Shown in pieces: positions 26,678-36,848 of a DNA stretch of 64,000 nucleotides. The stretch is from Aequorivita marisscotiae (GTDB lineage Bacteria > Bacteroidota > Bacteroidia > Flavobacteriales > Flavobacteriaceae). The stretch covers positions 310,001-374,000 of the forward strand of contig NZ_CP122379.1 of the NCBI RefSeq assembly GCF_029814825.1, written 5' to 3'. The translations under genes were made by a program, and so were the position numbers. The number at the start of each line of letters is the position of its first letter. The first letter of the stretch is position 1. The notes under the pieces are model-generated. The model did no database searches, was not told where the DNA came from, and saw nothing but the letters and a program-made list of their open reading frames with translations.

Positions 26678-27982
26678 TTATTTTTTCCTAAAATAAACTG
26701 TAATAGGCACCCCGGTAAAATCGAAATTTTCCCGAAGTTTATTTTCAATAAAGCGCTTGTACGGATCTTTTACATATTGCGGTAAGTTGCAGAAAAATGC
26801 AAAGCTTGGATAGGGTGTTGGCAGCTGCGTGCAGAATTTTATTTTTACATATTTAGCTTTATATGCTGGCGGCGGATAAGCTTGAATTATTGGAAGCATG
26901 ACTTCATTCAATTCGCTCGTTTTTACCTTTTTACTTCGGTTTTGGTATACCTCAACCGCGGTTTCAATTGCTTTGTAAATTCGTTGTTTGGTAAGAACCG
27001 AAACAAAAACAATTGGCACATCTACAAAGGGTTCAATTTGCTGACGGATATATTTTTCGTAATCCTTCACGCTACTACTTTCCTTGTCTTCCACCAAATC
27101 CCACTTGTTTGCAAGTATTACGATTCCTTTATTATTACGTTGTGCTAGCCAAAAAATATTCTCCACCTGTCCGTCAAAGCCTCGAGTGGCATCAAAAACA
27201 AGAATAATTACGTCGCAATGCTCAATAGCTCGAACGCTTCGCATCACGGAATAAAATTCCAAATCTTCCTTTACCTTGCTTTTTTTGCGAATTCCCGCAG
27301 TATCAACAAGGTTAAACTCAAAACCAAAACGATTGTATTTCGTGTCTATGCTATCGCGTGTTGTTCCCGCGATGTCTGTAACAATATATCTGTCTTTTCC
27401 AATGAGCGCATTTATAAATGAAGATTTCCCCGCATTGGGACGGCCCACAACTGCAAATCGTGGAAGCTCGCTATCATCCGGTTCCTCTCTATCCGGCAAT
27501 GCTTTTACCAGATCATCGAGTAAATCGCCGGTGCCACTCCCGTTGATACTAGAAAGATTGTATTGGTTTTCAAAACCCAGCGAATAAAACTCCAAAGCAT
27601 CATTTACGCGCGATGCGGAATCTACTTTATTAATTGCTAAAAAAATTGGTTTTTTTGAACGACGAAGCAGTTTTGCAACCTCTTGATCCATTCCTGTAAC
27701 GCCGCTTTCCACATCAACCATAAAAATAATGGCATCGGCTTCGTCAATAGCCAATTCAACCTGTTTGTCTATTTCAGCTTCAAAAATATCGTCGCTTCCT
27801 TTTACATAACCTCCTGTATCTATCAACGAAAATTCTTTTCCGTTCCAATCACTTTTACCATAATGACGATCGCGCGTAACGCCACTCACTGCGTCAACAA
27901 TGGCTTCTCTACGCTGAATTAGCCTATTAAAAAAAGTAGATTTCCCTACGTTTGGTCGTCCTACAACGGCAACAATGCTCAT
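26678..27982 (-). CDS. der: Ribosome-assembly GTPase Der (EngA)
   Basis: A 434-residue GTPase with two G domains in tandem and a C-terminal KH-like domain, needed for 50S ribosome assembly. The first G domain has [12 protein letters not shown] and NKVD; the second has [12 protein letters not shown] and NKWD; the KH-like part begins near residue 345. The ATG at 27982 gives the conserved start [15 protein letters not shown]; an upstream TTG (28003) would add seven unconserved residues. Confidence 0.97.
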   Translation of the reverse strand: MSIVAVVGRPNVGKSTFFNRLIQRREAIVDAVSGVTRDRHYGKSDWNGKEFSLIDTGGYVKGSDDIFEAEIDKQVELAIDEADAIIFMVDVESGVTGMDQEVAKLLRRSKKPIFLAINKVDSASRVNDALEFYSLGFENQYNLSSINGSGTGDLLDDLVKALPDREEPDDSELPRFAVVGRPNAGKSSFINALIGKDRYIVTDIAGTTRDSIDTKYNRFGFEFNLVDTAGIRKKSKVKEDLEFYSVMRSVRAIEHCDVIILVFDATRGFDGQVENIFWLAQRNNKGIVILANKWDLVEDKESSSVKDYEKYIRQQIEPFVDVPIVFVSVLTKQRIYKAIETAVEVYQNRSKKVKTSELNEVMLPIIQAYPPPAYKAKYVKIKFCTQLPTPYPSFAFFCNLPQYVKDPYKRFIENKLRENFDFTGVPITVYFRKK

Positions 27983-28066
27983 AATCTCTGGTTTAGGGTG
28001 CAAAAATAGCTTTTAGTTGGCAGAAAAAATATTATTTTAACCGCTTTAAACTCAAATAAGTTAAGA

Positions 28067-28555
28067 ATGCTTTCGAATGAAATAGTTTTACGCCCACGTT
28101 TCCAAATAGAACTGGAGCAACCCTGCACGCAGATACTTACAAAGTTTTCGGAAGCTAAAAAGTGCCAAAGCAAGTTTACCATTTCTTGCGTAGATGACCA
28201 TATTTTTCTCAAATTACCAAAAAAACAACAACACTTTTGGTCGCCCCAGTTGCATTTGGAAATAATTGAAAAAGACGAAGAATCCTGTTCCTTACACGGT
28301 TTTTTTGGACCAAATCCAACCGTTTGGACCATGTTTATGTTTTTTCACGTTGCTGTGGGAATCCTTTTTATGGTGAATTTAACTTGGCTTTACTCAAATT
28401 ATAATTTGGGAAATTCCATCGGACTTCAAATTTCAATTTCGGTAATTTTAATTCTCACCTGGATTGTACTCTATGTTGCAGGAAGACTTGGCAAGAAAAA
28501 AGGAAAACCCGGAATGCGGGAACTCTATGAGTTTATGACAGAAACCATAGGGTAA
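28067..28555 (+). CDS. Two-helix membrane protein, unknown
   Basis: A 162-residue protein with a soluble N-terminal half (about 1-85) that contains GFFGPNPTVWTMFMF, two membrane helices (about 89-110 and 122-142) and a basic C terminus (RLGKKKGKPGMRELYEFM). I do not recognise a characterised family. It is divergent from der and convergent to era, with a long inverted repeat between it and era. Confidence 0.65.
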   Translation: MLSNEIVLRPRFQIELEQPCTQILTKFSEAKKCQSKFTISCVDDHIFLKLPKKQQHFWSPQLHLEIIEKDEESCSLHGFFGPNPTVWTMFMFFHVAVGILFMVNLTWLYSNYNLGNSIGLQISISVILILTWIVLYVAGRLGKKKGKPGMRELYEFMTETIG

Positions 28556-28561
28556 AATTCC

Positions 28562-28627
28562 AAATCACAAATCCCAAATTCCAAAGAATACTATGTTGGG
28601 ATTTGGAATTTGTGATTTGTGATTTTT
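28562..28627. repeat. Long inverted repeat between convergent genes
   Basis: Left arm AAATCACAAATCCCAAATTC (28562-28581) and a right arm at 28596-28627 made of GATTTGGAATTTG and GTGATTT units pair over about 22 bp. A/T runs on both sides would allow it to end transcription in both directions. Its units are those of the metK terminator stem at 3471-3509. Confidence 0.75.
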
Positions 28628-28632
28628 AAAAT

Positions 28633-29520
28633 TTACTTTTGATTGTATCCAAACCTACGGAGTTGCTTTTCATTACTACGCCAATCCTTATTAACCTTCA
28701 CATACAGTTCTAAATGTATTTGCTTTCCGAAGAATTTTTCCAAATCCTTTCTAGCTTCAATACCAACCCTTTTTAATGCCGAACCCCTGTGCCCGATAAT
28801 GATTCCCTTTTGGGTTTCGCGCTCTACCATGATTATACTTCGGATACGGATAATGTTTTCGTCTTCAAAAAACTCCTCAGTGTCTATTTCAACTGAATAG
28901 GGAATTTCCTTTTTGTAGTGCATCAATATTTTTTCGCGAATGGCTTCGTTTACGAAAAAACGTTCGGGTTTATCGGTTAATTGATCTTTTGGATAAAATG
29001 GGGGCGACTCTGGAAGCAATTCAATTATCCGATTAAAAACTTCGGGGACCCCAAAATTTTGAAGCGCCGAAATAGCAAATATTTCAGCATTCGGAACTTT
29101 TTCCTTCCACATTTTTACTGCTTCGGAAAGTAACTCTTCATTGCCTTTGTCAATTTTATTAATAAGAAGTAAAACTGGAATTTTTGAATTTGTTATTTTA
29201 TTGAAAAAGGCTTCATCCTTCAATTCTTTCTCACCCAATTCCACCAAGTACAGCAGAATATCGGCGTCCTCAAAAGCAGATTTCACAAAATCCATCATAC
29301 TCTCCTGCAATTGATACGCAGGTTTTATAATTCCGGGGGTATCGCTCAATAGCACTTGAAAATCATCACCGTTTACGATTCCCAAAATACGGTGGCGTGT
29401 GGTTTGGGCCTTGGAAGTTATTATGGACAGCCGCTCGCCCACAAAAGCGTTCATCAAGGTGCTTTTGCCCACGTTCGGATTTCCGATTATATTAACGAAT
29501 CCAGCTTTGTGTTTTGTCAT
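28633..29520 (-). CDS. era: GTPase Era
   Basis: A 295-residue GTPase with a G domain (GNPNVGKS, SDTPG, NKID) and a C-terminal type II KH domain (GIIIGHRGSALKRVGIEARKDLEKFF). It binds 16S rRNA during 30S maturation. Length and order are normal. It has a good own promoter and is convergent with the 28067-28555 gene. Der and Era lie within 3 kb of each other, which is common in this group. Confidence 0.97.
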   Translation of the reverse strand: MTKHKAGFVNIIGNPNVGKSTLMNAFVGERLSIITSKAQTTRHRILGIVNGDDFQVLLSDTPGIIKPAYQLQESMMDFVKSAFEDADILLYLVELGEKELKDEAFFNKITNSKIPVLLLINKIDKGNEELLSEAVKMWKEKVPNAEIFAISALQNFGVPEVFNRIIELLPESPPFYPKDQLTDKPERFFVNEAIREKILMHYKKEIPYSVEIDTEEFFEDENIIRIRSIIMVERETQKGIIIGHRGSALKRVGIEARKDLEKFFGKQIHLELYVKVNKDWRSNEKQLRRFGYNQK

Positions 29521-29539
29521 TTCTTTGGAATTGGTTCTA

Positions 29540-29572
29540 CAAATTTACATTTATTTTAGGCGAACCGTCAAA
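29540..29572 (-). promoter_or_regulatory. Promoter of era
   Basis: On the minus strand TTTG (29569-29572), 21 nt, TAAATTTG (29540-29547). Both boxes match the Bacteroidota consensus; the leader is about 15 nt. Confidence 0.72.
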
Positions 29573-29772
29573 AATAAGTAGCTATCTAGGCCACAAATTC
29601 TGTTTTATAGATAGATAATTAATCTAGTTAGAAGACTATATTTTTACGTTTTTGTTAATAGCGTGTAGTATTGAAACAAGAAACTTTACAGAAATTCTTT
29701 CACTTTAATCTCATTATAAAGTTATAAATAATATAAATTAGCACAATTATATCCTTTTAATAGAAATTTACG

Positions 29773-31410
29773 ATGACTAAAACTATTATTTTACTTGTGG
29801 CGCTAATTGCATCCATTGAAAGCTTTTCACAAGTTGGTATTGGAAATATTGATCCGGCCGAATCATCACTACTAGATATTAACGATTCAAATAACGATAA
29901 AGGGATTTTAATCCCGAGAGTAGATATTGCAGATTTAAACACCCAAGCTCCTATTACCACAACAACTATAGAAGAAAGTTTATTGGTCTATAACACCAAT
30001 ATCACCACGGGAAAAGGGTTTTATTATTGGAGTGGCACAAACTGGATACGAATTCAGGCTTCCGGTGACGACAAAAGTATTTACGCGGCTGACGATAATT
30101 TAATTGGCGCCAGAACTGTAGGGCTCAACGGTTATTCATTAAATTTTAATTCGGGTAATAATGTGGCATTACAAATTGACAACAATCGTCGCCTTACCTT
30201 TGGAGGATATGGAGGAACTACCTTTGCAGGAAATCCTTTAAACCTTTTAGGAGTAAATAGTACTGGCCAAGTAATTAGTCTAAATACCAATACGGCTTTT
30301 ACTCTCGCTAATTCCGATTGGTTTGAGGAATCAACTACCAGTCCACCCAATAGTATTAATGATAACATTTATACCAATGGTGAGGTAGGTATAAATATTA
30401 TATCTCCAAATGCTCCTCTACATATTTTTGAAGAAACCGGCACAGCTCCGTCGAACTCTGACGGCACAGTAATACTTGAACATGGCGATGACGGAGGGAT
30501 TTCTTCCATCGTTTTTAGAAGTCACGTAAACAGTACTAGCGATTATGGCTATATTAGTTATTCCGACAATGGTTCCGGCAATGGGTCTGGGGTAGAAAGT
30601 AGTCTTTTAGAAATTGGGGTTCAAAACGATACGCCCACAGGCTACCCGCAAGGTATAGACAATATAAATTTAGCCGCAACAGGTTCTATAGGAGTAGCAA
30701 ATGTAGTACCCGATGGTAGCTCATCAATAGATTTAGGCGCAAACGATCGCGGTTTATTGGTTAATCGTGTTACCCTTACCGCAGCAAATAATGCCTCGCC
30801 TATTTCGAATCCTGCAAATGGATTACTTGTATTTAACACAGCCACCAACCTTTCGCCTACGGGATACGAAAATGATGTTAGACCAGGGTTTTACTATTGG
30901 AGTACGGCACAAAGTCGATGGATCCCCCAAACCCCCGAAAGTAGATCGGCACGGTATACAAATAGAAATACAACGTTTAATTTAAACCAAGCATCGGCTC
31001 AGAGCTTACCAATCTTTGGCTATGAAGAATGGAATGACGATTCTACTCTCTACCAAGCCACAATTGGTAACAACGGCAACCAAATAATTGTAAGAGAAGA
31101 CGGTAGATACGAAGTAACTGCGAATATTTCTATAACTTCTCCAAACTTAGATAATAACAGAACTAATATAGATGCCGAATTTGTTGTAAATCCAAACACT
31201 GCCTCGGCACTATATCCAGGAGCTACAGCTTCCACAGGTTACATTAGAAATAACGGACAACATAACAATAGTTCTTTGCATTTATTTGAAGTTATAGAAT
31301 TAGAAACCAATGACATATTGGTTATTGAGGTTATGAAGGAAGCCGGAGGAAGCACAGTTACAATGAGAGTAGAAGGTGGATGTAATTTTACCATTAAAAA
31401 AGTAAAATAA
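29773..31410 (+). CDS. Large exported protein with repeated modules
   Basis: A 545-residue secreted protein (signal peptide MTKTIILLVALIASIESFSQ). An N-terminal module (about 20-95: SLLDINDSNNDKGILIPRVD then GFYYWSGTNWIRI) recurs near residues 315-400 (SSIDLGANDRGLLVNRV then GFYYWSTAQSRWIP). The C-terminal 145 residues look like a beta-jellyroll of the C1q/TNF-like type (QIIVREDGRYEVTANISI and TMRVEGGCNFTIKK). Such proteins in flavobacteria are thought to be surface or fibre proteins. There is no T9SS sorting domain. A terminator follows. Confidence 0.65.
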   Translation: MTKTIILLVALIASIESFSQVGIGNIDPAESSLLDINDSNNDKGILIPRVDIADLNTQAPITTTTIEESLLVYNTNITTGKGFYYWSGTNWIRIQASGDDKSIYAADDNLIGARTVGLNGYSLNFNSGNNVALQIDNNRRLTFGGYGGTTFAGNPLNLLGVNSTGQVISLNTNTAFTLANSDWFEESTTSPPNSINDNIYTNGEVGINIISPNAPLHIFEETGTAPSNSDGTVILEHGDDGGISSIVFRSHVNSTSDYGYISYSDNGSGNGSGVESSLLEIGVQNDTPTGYPQGIDNINLAATGSIGVANVVPDGSSSIDLGANDRGLLVNRVTLTAANNASPISNPANGLLVFNTATNLSPTGYENDVRPGFYYWSTAQSRWIPQTPESRSARYTNRNTTFNLNQASAQSLPIFGYEEWNDDSTLYQATIGNNGNQIIVREDGRYEVTANISITSPNLDNNRTNIDAEFVVNPNTASALYPGATASTGYIRNNGQHNNSSLHLFEVIELETNDILVIEVMKEAGGSTVTMRVEGGCNFTIKKVK

Positions 31411-31434
31411 TTCTATAAAAACTACTTTAATTTT

Positions 31435-31470
31435 AAGACCTTCTTTTTCCAAGACAGGTCTTTTTTATTT
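31435..31470 (+). terminator. Terminator after the large exported protein gene
   Basis: The arms AAGACCT and AGGTCTT (31435-31441, 31456-31462) are followed by a run of T, 24 nt downstream of the stop codon. Confidence 0.78.
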
Positions 31471-31552
31471 TAAAATTCGTACAATTTCATTTAAAAAGAT
31501 ATCTGTAAAAATTACCGTTAATACACACTATTGAATTTCGTATTTTTACGCA

Positions 31553-31723
31553 ATGCTTTTCCCAAAGAAAAAAATAGTACTCGAAGAAGGCGATTATTAC
31601 CTAACCCCCGAAGGTTACAAATGCTTTACGGAACAATACCACTTAAAACGCGGATATTGTTGCGAAAGCGGCTGCCGCCATTGTCCGTATGGATTTGATA
31701 AGAAAACAGGGAAACATCAATAA
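31553..31723 (+). CDS. DUF5522 cysteine-rich small protein
   Basis: A 56-residue protein starting MLFPKKKIVLEEGDYYLTPE and containing RGYCCESGCRHCPYGFDKK. The Cys-rich CCxSGCRHCPYGF pattern is the hallmark of DUF5522 and could bind a metal. It lies 15 nt upstream of hutU on the same strand, so it is probably cotranscribed. Function is unknown. Confidence 0.85.
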   Translation: MLFPKKKIVLEEGDYYLTPEGYKCFTEQYHLKRGYCCESGCRHCPYGFDKKTGKHQ

Positions 31724-31738
31724 AAATAAATTTGAATA

Positions 31739-33748
31739 ATGACTTTTAAAGAACAAATACAACAAGGCATTCCGTCAGTTTTACCTGAAAAGAAACCTTA
31801 CGATACAAATATAAATCACGCGCCAAAGCGAAAGGAAATTCTCTCAAAAGAAGAAAAGGAACTTGCGCTTCGCAATGCACTACGTTATTTTGAGCCGAAA
31901 CATCACGCCACACTCCTACCCGAGTTCCGTGCGGAATTGGAAAAATACGGCCGCATTTATATGTACCGTTTCCGTCCAGATTATAAAATGTATGCGCGTC
32001 CTATTACTGAATATCCCGGAAAATCCAATCAAGCAAAAGCGATTATGTTAATGATTCAAAACAACTTGGATTACGCTGTGGCGCAGCACCCACACGAGCT
32101 AATTACTTATGGTGGCAACGGCGCAGTTTTCCAAAACTGGGCGCAGTATCTTTTGGTAATGAAATACCTTTCCGAAATGACCGATGAGCAGACCTTGGCC
32201 GTTTATTCCGGGCATCCAATGGGTTTATTCCCATCGCACAGAGACGCGCCGAGAGTTGTTGTTACCAACGGCATGATGATTCCGAATTATTCAAAACCCG
32301 ACGATTGGGAAAAATTCAATGCTTTGGGAGTAACGCAATACGGGCAAATGACGGCGGGAAGCTATATGTACATTGGCCCACAGGGAATTGTTCACGGAAC
32401 CACGATTACGGTGTTAAATGGTTTCAGAAAAATTAAAAAAGAGCGGAAAGGCGGGTTATTTGTAACTTCTGGTTTGGGCGGAATGAGCGGCGCGCAACCC
32501 AAAGCAGGAAACATAGCAGGTTGCGTAACGGTTTGCGCCGAAGTAAATAAAAAAGCCACTGAAACCAGACATAGTCAAGGTTGGGTAGATGAAGTAATTT
32601 CAGATTTAGACGAACTTTCAAAACGTGTAAAAGAAGCAACTTCAAATAAAGAAACTGTTTCCATCGCTTACGACGGAAACGTGGTGGAAGTCTGGGAGAA
32701 ATTTGCAGAGGAAAACATAAAAATTGATTTGGGAAGCGACCAAACCTCGCTTCACAATCCGTGGGCGGGCGGCTATTATCCCGTTGGATTAGCTTATGAA
32801 GAAGCCAACGAAATGATGGCAAACAATCCGGAGCAATTTAAAAAGGAAGTTCAGAAAAGTTTACGCCGCCAAGTGGAAGCAATCAATAAACACACTGCAA
32901 AGGGAACCTATTTCTTCGATTACGGAAATGCTTTTCTTTTGGAAGCATCTCGTGCGGGCGCAGATGTTATGAATGATAAAAAGGTGTCAGGTCGAGCGCA
33001 GTCGAGACCTCAATCGGAGTTCAAATATCCATCTTACGTGCAAGATATAATGGGCCCAATGTGTTTCGATTACGGTTTTGGACCATTTCGTTGGGTTTGT
33101 GCTTCTGGTAAACCCGAAGATCTTCAAAAAACCGATGAAATTGCGTGTGAAGTTTTAGAAGAATTGATGAAAAATTCGCCTAAAGAAATTCAGCAGCAAA
33201 TGCAGGACAACATAACTTGGATTAAAGGAGCGCAGGAAAATAAATTGGTAGTCGGTTCGCAGGCACGTATTCTTTATGCAGATTCTGACGGTCGCGTGCA
33301 GATTGCTTCGGCTTTCAACAAAGCTATTTCCGAAGGTAAAATCGGACACGTTGTTTTAGGTCGCGACCATCATGATGTTTCAGGAACCGATTCGCCCTAT
33401 CGTGAAACATCCAATATTTACGACGGTAGCCGGTTTACTGCAGACATGGCAATTCAGAACGTTATTGGCGATAGCTTCCGTGGCGCTACCTGGGTAAGCA
33501 TCCACAATGGCGGTGGCGTAGGCTGGGGTGAGGTGATTAATGGTGGTTTCGGAATGGTTCTTGATGGTAGTACAGATGCGCAACGACGCTTAGAAAATAT
33601 GCTTTTCTGGGATGTTAATAATGGAATTGCAAGACGTAGTTGGGCACGAAATGACGAAGCTGTATTTGCAATAAAACGTGCAATGGAAAACAATCCGCAG
33701 TTGAAGGTAACGCTTCCAAATTTTGTTGATGACAAATTATTCACATAA
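31739..33748 (+). CDS. hutU: Urocanate hydratase
   Basis: A 669-residue enzyme of histidine degradation that converts urocanate to imidazolonepropionate using tightly bound NAD. The glycine-rich NAD site GGLGGMSGAQPKA (near residue 245) and the Cys-bearing segment MGPMCFDYGFGPFRWVCASG are present. The protein is about 100 residues longer than the classical 555-residue form, as in other Bacteroidota. Near residues 417-426 there is GRAQSRPQSE, encoded by an in-frame copy of the TCGACTGCGCTCG repeat (32985-33012). No other hut gene is in the window. Confidence 0.95.
   Translation: MTFKEQIQQGIPSVLPEKKPYDTNINHAPKRKEILSKEEKELALRNALRYFEPKHHATLLPEFRAELEKYGRIYMYRFRPDYKMYARPITEYPGKSNQAKAIMLMIQNNLDYAVAQHPHELITYGGNGAVFQNWAQYLLVMKYLSEMTDEQTLAVYSGHPMGLFPSHRDAPRVVVTNGMMIPNYSKPDDWEKFNALGVTQYGQMTAGSYMYIGPQGIVHGTTITVLNGFRKIKKERKGGLFVTSGLGGMSGAQPKAGNIAGCVTVCAEVNKKATETRHSQGWVDEVISDLDELSKRVKEATSNKETVSIAYDGNVVEVWEKFAEENIKIDLGSDQTSLHNPWAGGYYPVGLAYEEANEMMANNPEQFKKEVQKSLRRQVEAINKHTAKGTYFFDYGNAFLLEASRAGADVMNDKKVSGRAQSRPQSEFKYPSYVQDIMGPMCFDYGFGPFRWVCASGKPEDLQKTDEIACEVLEELMKNSPKEIQQQMQDNITWIKGAQENKLVVGSQARILYADSDGRVQIASAFNKAISEGKIGHVVLGRDHHDVSGTDSPYRETSNIYDGSRFTADMAIQNVIGDSFRGATWVSIHNGGGVGWGEVINGGFGMVLDGSTDAQRRLENMLFWDVNNGIARRSWARNDEAVFAIKRAMENNPQLKVTLPNFVDDKLFT
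32985..33012. repeat. TCGACTGCGCTCG repeat inside hutU
   Basis: TGTCAGGTCGAGCGCAGTCG followed by AGACCTCA, a copy in the opposite orientation to the consensus. It is read through in frame as SGRAQSRPQ. Confidence 0.78.
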
Positions 33749-33803
33749 AAATTCGACCACGAATTCACTAAATTGTGCATTTGTGGCTAAAAAAAAGAAA
33801 AAG

Positions 33804-34343
33804 ATGAAAGCACTTAAATTTTTACCCCTATTACTGCTTTTTGCATTCACTTCCTGCTCCACCGTTCGCGTAGCATCGGATTTCGACAAAAAAGCAAATT
33901 TTAATCAGTACAATTCCTTTGCTTTTTTTAAGCCAGGGATTGATAAAGCCGAAATTAGCGATTTAGATAAAAAACGTATTCTTCGTGCCATTGAAGGAAA
34001 TTTAATAATGAAAGGAATGGCAAAATCTGAGACTCCAGATTTACTCGTTAGTATTTTTACAAAAGAGCGTGAACGCGTTGATGTTTACAATAGCAATTTT
34101 GGATACGGATGGGGTTGGAGTCCTTGGTATTATGGCAGCTATCATGGCGGTACAAATGTTTCTCGAACTGCTGAAGGCACGCTTTACATAGATTTAATAG
34201 ATGCTAAAACGAACAATTTAGTTTGGCAGGGTATGGGGAGTGCAGATTTAGTAACCGGAAATATGGAACGCAAAGAGGAGCGAATTCGCGAAATAGTCTC
34301 CAAAATATTAGCAGAGTATCCGCCAGGAGCTCTGAAAAAGTAG
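33804..34343 (+). CDS. DUF4136 lipoprotein
   Basis: A 179-residue lipoprotein starting MKALKFLPLLLLFAFTSCST (lipobox FTSC). The mature domain has VRVASDFDKKANFNQYNSFAFF, the start of DUF4136, and GTLYIDLIDAKTNNLVWQGMGSADL near the end. An upstream in-frame ATG (33723) lies inside the end of hutU and would destroy the signal peptide, so it was rejected. Function is unknown. A strong terminator follows. Confidence 0.85.
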   Translation: MKALKFLPLLLLFAFTSCSTVRVASDFDKKANFNQYNSFAFFKPGIDKAEISDLDKKRILRAIEGNLIMKGMAKSETPDLLVSIFTKERERVDVYNSNFGYGWGWSPWYYGSYHGGTNVSRTAEGTLYIDLIDAKTNNLVWQGMGSADLVTGNMERKEERIREIVSKILAEYPPGALKK

Positions 34344-34348
34344 TTAAA

Positions 34349-34388
34349 AAAAGGCTTTTATGCAATTTGTATAAAAGCCTTTTTTTTA
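34349..34388 (+). terminator. Terminator of the DUF4136 gene
   Basis: The arms AAAGGCTTTTAT and ATAAAAGCCTTT around a 9-nt loop are followed by a run of T (34380-34388). Confidence 0.88.
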
Positions 34389-34552
34389 TCTTTAAAATCA
34401 AAATGCTCACTTATTTTCATCTTGGCAAAAAAAAGACGGCCTAATTTATTTGTAAGAAATCACATTTTAAAATATAAACAGGCTGTTTAAACTTTATAAA
34501 GAATTACAAAAGAAGCACGATCACTAATAAAATAAGAAACTCAACAAGGCGG

Positions 34553-35098
34553 ATGATAAAACTTTCAAAATACAATCGGCGATCATTATATGGGGGGTTA
34601 ATTGCTGCCGTCATTACCGGAACGGGAGTTTTTCTTCTGGGAAATATTTCAGGTTATGAAGCAAAAAAACTGATAACCTCTTCCCTACCGGGAATCAACA
34701 TGCTTTGTAATACCATTGTGCTTGCTTCAGCAACAATCTTGGCACTTTTACTTACGCTTTTAGGTATAAGTTCTGGCTCCAAGTCAAAATTAAAGCAAGC
34801 CCATTATACCCAAGTAATGGCAATTGCAAAACTGGACACAATCCTGTTTGTTATAGCTATTATACTCTTTCAGATATTTAATATCCCCATCACCGAATCT
34901 GAAGAATTGCCCACGACCTGGTATTCCACTATTTATTGGGCTACGCTCTTTCTTTCCTCACTGCTCAGCGGTGGGATGGTTTCGGTTATTTTAATGCTTT
35001 ACAACACTGTTATCAATATGATTAAAATTGTGGGACTTGGCGACGAGGATCATCCGCTCGTTTTTCAGGAGGATAATATAGAAGAAGAGAATGAATAA
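34553..35098 (+). CDS. Four-helix membrane protein, unknown
   Basis: A 181-residue protein with about four membrane helices (15-35, 52-72, 95-113 and 128-155), a basic N terminus (MIKLSKYNRRSLYGG) and an acidic C-terminal tail (GDEDHPLVFQEDNIEEENE). An SD-like AAGGCGG precedes the ATG. I do not recognise a named family. Confidence 0.65.
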   Translation: MIKLSKYNRRSLYGGLIAAVITGTGVFLLGNISGYEAKKLITSSLPGINMLCNTIVLASATILALLLTLLGISSGSKSKLKQAHYTQVMAIAKLDTILFVIAIILFQIFNIPITESEELPTTWYSTIYWATLFLSSLLSGGMVSVILMLYNTVINMIKIVGLGDEDHPLVFQEDNIEEENE

Positions 35099-35130
35099 AA
35101 AAGCCCTCCTCAAAAAAAGGAAGGCTTTTA
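35097..35130 (+). terminator. Terminator between convergent genes
   Basis: The arms AAAAGCC-TCCT and AGGA-GGCTTTT with flanking A and T runs. It can serve both the membrane protein gene and the convergent T9SS cargo gene. Confidence 0.78.
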
Positions 35131-35152
35131 ATAATTGGGGATAATTAAAAGT

Positions 35153-36763
35153 TTATTCTTTAACCAATTTTATGCCTTTTACATTTCCTTTGTGAGTAGA
35201 AATTTTCATAAAATAAACACCTGATTTCCAACTTTGCGTATCTACGTTTACCGAAGTCTCCAAATTGTATTTCGCTGAAAATAACTGCTGCCCTAAAACA
35301 TTATAAATTGAAATTGCTTCAATTGGCGAATTGCTATTAATAATCATTTCAGCTTTTACCGGATTTACAAAAGATATTGAAGTGTCTGAAAATTCTTCAA
35401 CACCTGCTGTATCATCCACTACATTTTGCGCATAGATTTTTAGGCCGTCGCCCTTGTCTTCCACAAAAACTGCTACGTTCTGCGAATTTCCTTCTTTTGT
35501 AAAATTCACTCTTGTTTTGGCTGCAGCAAAAGTAGCTACGGGACGGGTTTCTTCGGGCCACGCAAAATCACCGTTTTCATTTAAATAAACGCTATGTAAT
35601 GTGGTAGGCGTGGCGCCATTGTTTTCTCCTTCTTCCATCAAAAATAATGGATTGTCGTTTCTGAGGCGAAGTGAACCTGCGTGCGATTTATCATTTCCTA
35701 TTGGAAAAACAACTTTTGCGTTATCGGTTAATTCACGTGCGCCAGAATCTTTATTAAATTTTTGGACGTATTCGCCACGTTCGCTTTGTGTTTCATTTCT
35801 ATAGATAGAAATTGACCAAACGTATTGCGAGCCGTTTTTAAAAGCTATTTCGGTTTCCATTTCATAATCGGTTTCGCCAGTATCAAAATCAGAACCATTT
35901 ATACCCCAAGGTAAAGTTCCGTCAGGATTTATACGCTGCAAATACGAATCAAAACGTGTTCCTGCTGAAGCATAATAACCCATATAAACTACATCGCCAT
36001 CCTGAACGCCTTTGTACGAACGAATAAAAGCAGTAGCTCTGTCAGAAATTTGAACAGCACTTCCCCAGACCGGATTACCATCTGCATCGTAACGTTGCGC
36101 ATATAGAAAAGAGTTAATTCCCGTTAATAATTTATGGAAAACAGCTATATATTCGCCGCCTGCAATCTCAAAAAAGTTTCCTGGAGACGAAGTTCCAGAA
36201 CCCGTTGTTAGCGGCTGAGTTGACGGCCAAACGGCAAGTCCGTTATCGTCGTATTTTTGCATAACTGCACCACTTCCAGAGAGCCAACTAACAATTGCTC
36301 CCCCTGTTGAAAGCGGTAGCACTGTTACCACATTCCCACTACCAACTTGAACTCCATTTGCACCCCATAAATGATTGCCATCGGTATCCATTTTAAACAC
36401 AAAAGCAGGGTCTCCGCCCGCTGTTCCTGTAGCACCAATATAAAGATTGTCATTGGCATCTACGATTGTATTCATAATTACGGTTGAAGTACTCATAGGA
36501 ATTTGGTCGCTAACCAACATACCATCGCTACCAAGTGTTTGGTTGCCATCGGCATCCATAATTTGCAAGCGAAGTTCAATATTTGTTGGTGGTCCAACAT
36601 TTTTCCAAAACACTACATAAGTTTGCCCATCAGAAGTGCCACGCGTCTGTACATCTAGTTCTCCAGATTCTGCTACAAGTGTATTCGCATCGGTGTCGGC
36701 AGTCCATTGGGCGTGTAAAATCGTTACCCCAAATAATGCAAGAAACGTAATAATAGTTTTCAT
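35153..36763 (-). CDS. T9SS type A sorting-domain protein
   Basis: A 536-residue secreted protein with a signal peptide (MKTIITFLALFGVTILHAQ), a long beta-propeller-like body with repeated GNHLWGANG, GLAVWPSTQ, GNPVWGSAV and GTLPWGINGS turns, and a C-terminal sorting domain (residues about 460-536: SIYNVLGQQLFSAKYN, SGVYFMKIST, KGIKLVKE). The sorting domain sends it through the type IX secretion system to the cell surface or medium. No catalytic motif was seen. Confidence 0.88.
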   Translation of the reverse strand: MKTIITFLALFGVTILHAQWTADTDANTLVAESGELDVQTRGTSDGQTYVVFWKNVGPPTNIELRLQIMDADGNQTLGSDGMLVSDQIPMSTSTVIMNTIVDANDNLYIGATGTAGGDPAFVFKMDTDGNHLWGANGVQVGSGNVVTVLPLSTGGAIVSWLSGSGAVMQKYDDNGLAVWPSTQPLTTGSGTSSPGNFFEIAGGEYIAVFHKLLTGINSFLYAQRYDADGNPVWGSAVQISDRATAFIRSYKGVQDGDVVYMGYYASAGTRFDSYLQRINPDGTLPWGINGSDFDTGETDYEMETEIAFKNGSQYVWSISIYRNETQSERGEYVQKFNKDSGARELTDNAKVVFPIGNDKSHAGSLRLRNDNPLFLMEEGENNGATPTTLHSVYLNENGDFAWPEETRPVATFAAAKTRVNFTKEGNSQNVAVFVEDKGDGLKIYAQNVVDDTAGVEEFSDTSISFVNPVKAEMIINSNSPIEAISIYNVLGQQLFSAKYNLETSVNVDTQSWKSGVYFMKISTHKGNVKGIKLVKE

Positions 36764-36848
36764 AATATAGGTTTTTGATTAAAATTAAGCCATATTAAAC
36801 GAGGTTTACTGAGTGAGGTTGTCATCTTGTGAAATTAGTTAATTGAAA

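Noticed and set aside
33723-33725. Upstream ATG of the DUF4136 lipoprotein gene
   Set aside because: It lies within the end of hutU and would bury the signal peptide and lipobox behind 27 unconserved residues.
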